Below, one piece after another: positions 59,666-64,000 of a DNA stretch of 64,000 nucleotides. The first letter of the stretch is position 1; every line of letters starts with the position of its first letter. The notes below the pieces were generated by a model. The model saw only the letters and a program-made list of their open reading frames with translations, was not told the origin of the DNA and did not search any database. Position numbers and translations under genes: made by a program. The stretch lies in contig CAZSKU010000012.1 in the NCBI GenBank assembly GCA_964607515.1, positions 8,168 to 72,167 of the forward strand, given 5' to 3'. The DNA is from UBA6080 sp964607515 (GTDB lineage: Bacteria; Fermentibacterota; Fermentibacteria; Fermentibacterales; JCC-6).

Positions 59666-61240
59666 ATGGAATCCGCCGTCCAGGTTCTTCGCAAGGCCGC
59701 GCCTGCAGTGGCTCTGGGGCTCCTTCTGACCCCGCTGGTGTTCGTCATGCTGGGAACCGCCCTGTCCGGTTTTCCAGATCTGGCGGTGGAGGGGGACCTG
59801 GCCATGCTGGAGATGGCCACCGGGAATGCCGCCGCCGGCAGAACCCTTCTGGGCCCCTACTCCCGTTACGGTTTTCACCATCCCGGGCCGGCGTACCTTT
59901 TTCTAAGAATGCCCGCCCTTTGGCTTACCGGAGGGTCTTCCTCCGGGTCGTACCTTACCGTGCCCGCGATCATGGGGGTGTGTATGGCCGCGGCTTTCCT
60001 GGCGGTGCGAAGGTTCGGAAAAACCTTCGCCGCAGCAGCCTTCTGCCTGATCGTCGGGCTGTACCTGGTGGGAGTGCCCTGGGTCGTGTGGCTTCGGGAT
60101 TGGAACCCCTTCGTGATCATTTCGCCCTTCCTGCTTTACGTGGTTTCCTGCGCCGCGGTGGCATCCGGGGGCCGGGAGTGGATTCCCGCGGCGGTGTTGA
60201 GCGGGTCTTTCGCCGCTCAGACCCATCTGGGAGGAGCCCCTGTTGTAGCCGCTCTGGCGGTGTTCACCCTGCCGGCGGCTCTCAGGAAACCGTCACAGGG
60301 GGCTCCGAGCCGCTTTCTCGTGGGAGGGGCGGTTCTGGCGGTGGCGTTGTGGCTTCCGGTCTTGATGGAGGAGCTGGGAACGGGAGAGGGCAACCTTTGC
60401 AGGATTCTCAGGTTTTTCAGGGATGTTCCCCCGGATGCCGGGATCAAGGTGGCCCTCAGGGAATGGTCAGGAGCCCTTATGGCGTCCGAGAGCCGGTTGA
60501 TGTTCCCCGCGCTGCTGCGGGCCCGGGGGATTCTCATGGAGGCGATTCTGGTCGCTGCTTTGGTAAAAGTCGTGGCGCTGGCCCTGGTCGCCGCGCTTCT
60601 TCCGCGAAAGCATGAAACGGCCTTCGCCAGGGCGTTGGCCCTGGTCACGCTCGTCTCCGTGATCTTCATGTTCCTGGGCGCCCTTCAACTCCGGGGCGAG
60701 CCCCACGGATACCTTTTCACCTGGTATTCCGTGGTGTCGCCCCTTTTCTGGCTTACCCTGGCGTGTTCTCTCCCCCTGTTTCTCCCGGGAGCGAAGAGGC
60801 TGTTCGGGGTTCTCACCCTGGCGGTGATGTCGGCCGCGGCTCTTCCCCCAGCATGGATAATCCGAAGCATCAGTACTCACGGGGGGCAACCCTTCGATCC
60901 CCTGGAGTACTCCGATAACCGGGTGGAAAGCCTGTCCAGGGGGCTCGAAACCTTCCTCCATGAAAGGCCGGGGGAGGCCTGGATACTCGAGCCGCGCCCC
61001 GGGGAGCTGTGGCCTGTCTCCGCTGGTCTTGTGCATGTTCTCTTCCGTAGGGGTTTCGACATCCACCCGGACCCCCTTCTCAGCGGTCTTCTGGGGGTGG
61101 AGGCGCCGGCCCGGGCGGAGCGTCTGGTCCTGGCGGAGGAAGGCTCCGGAGAGGCTGCCGGCCTGACGGTGGTGGCCGCCGGGAGCGGCCTGGTGTCGGG
61201 GCTGCCACGGGAAGGGGAGGTAGGGCGTTTTGAAGACTGA
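59666..61240 (+). CDS. GT-C-like polytopic membrane protein
   Basis: The 524-residue protein has about ten to twelve membrane segments. After the first helix comes an acidic-containing loop (DLAVEGDLAMLEMATGNAAAG, GPYSRYGFHHPGPAYLF) like the first extracytoplasmic loop of GT-C glycosyltransferases that use lipid-linked sugars, with the Glu/Asp of the catalytic motif. A C-terminal soluble domain (~420-524) follows. Function is inferred. No ribosome-binding site precedes ATG 59666, so the start is uncertain. It overlaps the next membrane gene by 11 bases. Confidence 0.72.
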   Translation: MESAVQVLRKAAPAVALGLLLTPLVFVMLGTALSGFPDLAVEGDLAMLEMATGNAAAGRTLLGPYSRYGFHHPGPAYLFLRMPALWLTGGSSSGSYLTVPAIMGVCMAAAFLAVRRFGKTFAAAAFCLIVGLYLVGVPWVVWLRDWNPFVIISPFLLYVVSCAAVASGGREWIPAAVLSGSFAAQTHLGGAPVVAALAVFTLPAALRKPSQGAPSRFLVGGAVLAVALWLPVLMEELGTGEGNLCRILRFFRDVPPDAGIKVALREWSGALMASESRLMFPALLRARGILMEAILVAALVKVVALALVAALLPRKHETAFARALALVTLVSVIFMFLGALQLRGEPHGYLFTWYSVVSPLFWLTLACSLPLFLPGAKRLFGVLTLAVMSAAALPPAWIIRSISTHGGQPFDPLEYSDNRVESLSRGLETFLHERPGEAWILEPRPGELWPVSAGLVHVLFRRGFDIHPDPLLSGLLGVEAPARAERLVLAEEGSGEAAGLTVVAAGSGLVSGLPREGEVGRFED

Positions 61241-62792
61241 TTCCCCAGGAAAAACCGCACGTGCCGTAATGTTCTGCTTTGCGATACTGCTCGAGGCCCT
61301 TCTTGTCCTGGCTTCCATGCGCCTATGCGGCGGCGACCTGGTGTACAGCCTGGACGATGCCTACATTCACCTGAGCGTCAGCGAGCAGATAGCCCGGGGG
61401 GGATACGGAATCAACCCGGGCGAGTTCAGCGCGCCCTCCTCCTCGATCCTTTGGGATTTCCTTCTGGCTCCCTTCGCCGGGTCTCCTGTTCACGAATTCG
61501 TTCCTATGCTGCTGAATTTCGCTGCTCTACTCTGGTCGGTGGAACTGCTTCGCAGACTCGCAGGGGCGCTTCTTCCGGGCGCAGGGCCGTGGGTGGTCTC
61601 CATGGCCGCCCTTTGGTTTGCCTTGGGGCTGAACCTGTTCGGTCTGGTACTCACCGGCATGGAGCACAACCTGCAGGTCTCCCTGACCCTGGCGGTGCTG
61701 CTGGGGGTCATCAGGACATCGGGTGGCGCAAAGGTTGGCCGGGGGACCGTGGCGGCGATGATACTGGGACCCATGGTCAGGTACGAGCTGCTGGCGGTGA
61801 CCGTGGCGGCGTCGGTGGTGATCTTCCTCGTGGGGCGCCGCAGGACCGCTGTTACGGTCACCGCCGCGGCACTGGCCGTCCCGGCGGCTTTTTCGGTGTT
61901 TCTCATTTCCGGGGGTCTGCCCCCCCTTCCCGCCTCGGTGCTTACGAAGCTCGCTGAAGGCGGGTTCAGCGGAGGTCTGGCGGGTTCCCTGCTGGCGAGG
62001 GCGAGGAACCTGGTTTCGGACATGGACGGTTTAAGGCTGGCGTTCCTGCTGGCTCTGGCCCCGGCGGCTCTGGTTCTCAGCCGGGACAGGGAATCCCGTC
62101 TGGTAGTGCTTTTCGGTCTGCTGACCGGCGGAGCGCACATGCTGCTCGGCAGGTACGGCTGGTTCGGAAGGTATCACATCTACACCCTGGCGGCGCTCAT
62201 CCCTTCGCTGGCGTGGCCTTTCCGGGACCGACTCCGCCGGATAGCGTCCACCTGGGGGGCGACTGGCGGGTTGGTCCTCATTCTGCTTCCCCTGACGATC
62301 TTTCTGCTTCCCGAAATCGCGGTGACCCTGAAGACCCCTCTGGCTTCCCGGGTGATTCATCTTCAGCATGGCGTCATGCGAAGCATCGCACTGTCATACG
62401 GTGACCGGGTGGCGGTCAACGACATCGGGTGGGTTTCCTACGGGAACCCGGACCATGTGCTGGACCTGTGGGGGCTGGCCAGCGAGGAATCCCGCAGACA
62501 CTGCCTGGAGCGGGGCACCGGTTGGATGGGGGAGATGGTGGACAGAGACGGCGCCGGGCTTGTGATGATCTACGCAGACCTTTTCGAAGGCGAAATACCA
62601 CCGGAGTGGACCATGGTGGCGGCCCTCGGCATGAACGGCCCGGTGGTGGTGGGTTTCCCGGTGGTGCACGTCTTCGTCACTCCCGCAGGTGATCCGCACC
62701 GGATAATCGAGGTGCTGAACACCGTCTCGGAGAGGCTGCCCGAAGGAGCCTGCCTCAAAGTACACCCGGTGGAGGAGGCGGTCGCCCGCTGA
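61230..62792 (+). CDS. GT-C-like polytopic membrane protein
   Basis: The 520-residue protein has a signal-anchor, then the loop YSLDDAYIHLSVSEQIARGG with an Asp pair typical of GT-C enzymes, and about ten hydrophobic helices, with a soluble C-terminal domain (~390-520). It likely transfers sugars from polyprenyl phosphates across the membrane; acceptor unknown. TTG 61230 has GGGAGG upstream and overlaps the previous gene, so the two form an operon. Confidence 0.75.
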   Translation: MKTDSPGKTARAVMFCFAILLEALLVLASMRLCGGDLVYSLDDAYIHLSVSEQIARGGYGINPGEFSAPSSSILWDFLLAPFAGSPVHEFVPMLLNFAALLWSVELLRRLAGALLPGAGPWVVSMAALWFALGLNLFGLVLTGMEHNLQVSLTLAVLLGVIRTSGGAKVGRGTVAAMILGPMVRYELLAVTVAASVVIFLVGRRRTAVTVTAAALAVPAAFSVFLISGGLPPLPASVLTKLAEGGFSGGLAGSLLARARNLVSDMDGLRLAFLLALAPAALVLSRDRESRLVVLFGLLTGGAHMLLGRYGWFGRYHIYTLAALIPSLAWPFRDRLRRIASTWGATGGLVLILLPLTIFLLPEIAVTLKTPLASRVIHLQHGVMRSIALSYGDRVAVNDIGWVSYGNPDHVLDLWGLASEESRRHCLERGTGWMGEMVDRDGAGLVMIYADLFEGEIPPEWTMVAALGMNGPVVVGFPVVHVFVTPAGDPHRIIEVLNTVSERLPEGACLKVHPVEEAVAR

Positions 62793-62886
62793 TGTTTCGG
62801 CAAGCCCCTCTCCGGAGCGGAAGGTCAGCTGAGAATCGCCCTGCTGCAGGGCGAATGACGGTGATAGAAGACGGGAGGCGTTCGAT

Positions 62887-63819
62887 ATGGATTCCCCGGC
62901 TGAAGCGAAGCTGCTGACCGGGCTGAAACAGCCACCCCTTAACACCACTCTGATGGGAGTGCTCCACGGGGCGGCCGGATTCCTGGGCGTGAACCCGGAA
63001 GCGCCGATGCTGTTCGGGCTCTCGGGCCATGCTTTTCTGATAAACATCCACAGGATGCTCTGTCCCAGCGGTCCGTACTGCTGGAACCGGGAGAAGGTAG
63101 AACCCCTCCTGGAGAACATCGGCATCAGGATCACCGATCTGGGTTTCTTCGGTCCGGATTCCACTCGGGAACAGCGAGGGGAGCTGGAAGGACGGATTCG
63201 CGCCTACCTGGACAGGGGCATCCCCTGCGCCCTTCTCAACATGGAGAACCAGCTCATCACCGGTTACGACCGGGATGGCTTCCTCGTGGCCCAGCCATGG
63301 GCGCCGGCCTGCGACTTTCCTCCGGGAAGGCTTGCCTTCGGATCCTGGAAGGAGTTCGGAGACGAGGTTCACGCCAGTTTCTACGCCCTCGAGAAGACAC
63401 GCCCCGCCCCCCTGAGATCCGCAATCTCGGACAGCCTTGAATATGCCGTGGACCTTTGGATGCGCCCCGGAGGGCACTCATTCCCCGGCTACGGCATCGG
63501 TCCTGCAGCTTACGACAACTGGATAGCGGCAGTTCCAGGAGAAGGCTCGGGCCACGGCAACTGGTGGAACGCCGCGGTCTGGAGCGAGTGCCGCGGCATG
63601 GCGGCGGAGTTTTTCAAGAAGGTCGGGGAGATCTTCCCGGCCCATGTAAATGCCACGGAAAGGCTTCACCACCTCTACGCGGCAATCGCCGGCAACCTGG
63701 AGAAGGCCGGCGATAAATCCATGCCCGCGGAAGAGAAAGTCGAAGTTCTCAGGCGAACCAAGGAGATGGAGGAAGAGGCCGTGTCGGCGATAACCCTTTT
63801 TGGGGAAGCGCTTGGGTGA
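62887..63819 (+). CDS. BtrH/peptidase C39-like protein
   Basis: The 310-residue protein resembles the BtrH N-terminal and C39-like cysteine-protease folds: GVLHGAAGFLGVNPEAPM, MLFGLSGHAFLINIHRMLCP, IPCALLNMENQLITGYDRDGFLVAQPW. BtrH transfers an acyl group in butirosin synthesis; the substrate here is unknown, and the usual catalytic Cys is not clear at the expected N-terminal position. A helical C-terminal domain (residues ~180-310) follows. GGGAGG precedes ATG 62887. Confidence 0.7.
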   Translation: MDSPAEAKLLTGLKQPPLNTTLMGVLHGAAGFLGVNPEAPMLFGLSGHAFLINIHRMLCPSGPYCWNREKVEPLLENIGIRITDLGFFGPDSTREQRGELEGRIRAYLDRGIPCALLNMENQLITGYDRDGFLVAQPWAPACDFPPGRLAFGSWKEFGDEVHASFYALEKTRPAPLRSAISDSLEYAVDLWMRPGGHSFPGYGIGPAAYDNWIAAVPGEGSGHGNWWNAAVWSECRGMAAEFFKKVGEIFPAHVNATERLHHLYAAIAGNLEKAGDKSMPAEEKVEVLRRTKEMEEEAVSAITLFGEALG

Positions 63820-64000
63820 GCCGTGGCCGACGAGAGTGCTCTCTGACAAGCCATTCCACGGTTGAAAACACCTTCCACCTGGTAACTCAGTCAGGTCAAT
63901 CCGCCCGGTGTAAGCCTGGATTCCGAAGGCTGGACAACAGCCGTAGGAGAACCCATACTGGCCGGAGAAGGTCTGCTGCGGTATAGTATGAGCCGAACCA

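Overview
The window is one GC-rich bacterial chromosomal segment, densely packed with genes. Many adjacent genes overlap by 1-4 bases (ATGA, GTGA or TTGA junctions), so translational coupling is the norm. Outer-membrane beta-barrel proteins, lipoproteins, an LpoB-like activator of penicillin-binding proteins, a secreted protein with a C-terminal domain resembling type IX secretion sorting domains, and a Pur-alpha-like DUF3276 protein point to a Gram-negative bacterium of the FCB superphylum. A Fermentibacterota-like candidate phylum is my best guess from gene content only. A molybdopterin cluster, a rubredoxin and a selenophosphate synthetase suggest an anaerobic lifestyle. The selD gene itself appears to need UGA decoded as selenocysteine.

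Layout. 1-9272: recA (3' part), recX, a small unknown gene, then ribosomal and cell-envelope housekeeping genes (rplM, rpsI, rpsB, tsf, pyrH, frr, uppS, cdsA, dxr, rseP). 9287-16586: envelope genes (lipoprotein, protease/propeller/barrel protein, queuosine-precursor transporter, sulfatase-modifying-factor-like protein, LpoB-like lipoprotein with a TPR-like partner) ending in deoC and a terminator. 16587-17059: a 473-bp intergenic island with an imperfect direct repeat, hairpins and a 29-codon membrane peptide gene. 17060-21944: PcrA/UvrD helicase, split transketolase, SerA-like dehydrogenase. 21968-28705: four membrane genes (DUF6754 first), a MutL/GlmL-like ASKHA protein with a C-terminal beta-rich domain, and a small follower gene. 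28732-31600: rubredoxin, TM1266-like protein, DUF2400 protein, tRNA-Phe, arfB and a convergent selD. 31687-34383: a second DUF6754 gene sharing a 428-bp identical block with the first, an acetyltransferase, a secreted protein and a DUF3276 protein. 34479-39681: YgiQ-type radical SAM protein, DUF2752 and DUF4190 membrane proteins, PreP-type M16 protease. 39786-43693: molybdopterin cluster led by a P-loop/ModE-HTH fusion. 43762-53905: secreted NodB-like protein, NDP-forming acyl-CoA synthetase fused to GNAT, DMT exporter, and an SbcD/YhaN-like nuclease-ATPase pair. 54074-58377: YEYQAD-repeat protein, AlbA-domain protein, a DUF4097/DUF2089/DUF4097 cassette and an outer-membrane barrel protein with a strong terminator. 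58436-63819: saccharopine dehydrogenase-like protein, two GT-C-like membrane proteins and a BtrH/C39-like protein. I see nothing convincing in the last 180 bases.

The most notable signals are: (i) selD with an in-frame UGA at the catalytic Cys position, a SECIS-like hairpin after it and a fused Cys-rich N-terminal domain; (ii) the DUF6754 plus MutL-like module, whose two DUF6754 copies look freshly homogenised by gene conversion; (iii) a perfect 24-bp repeat lying inside the 3' end of the helicase gene and, inverted 35 kb away, inside a signal-peptide region; (iv) up to three genes whose best start is CTG.
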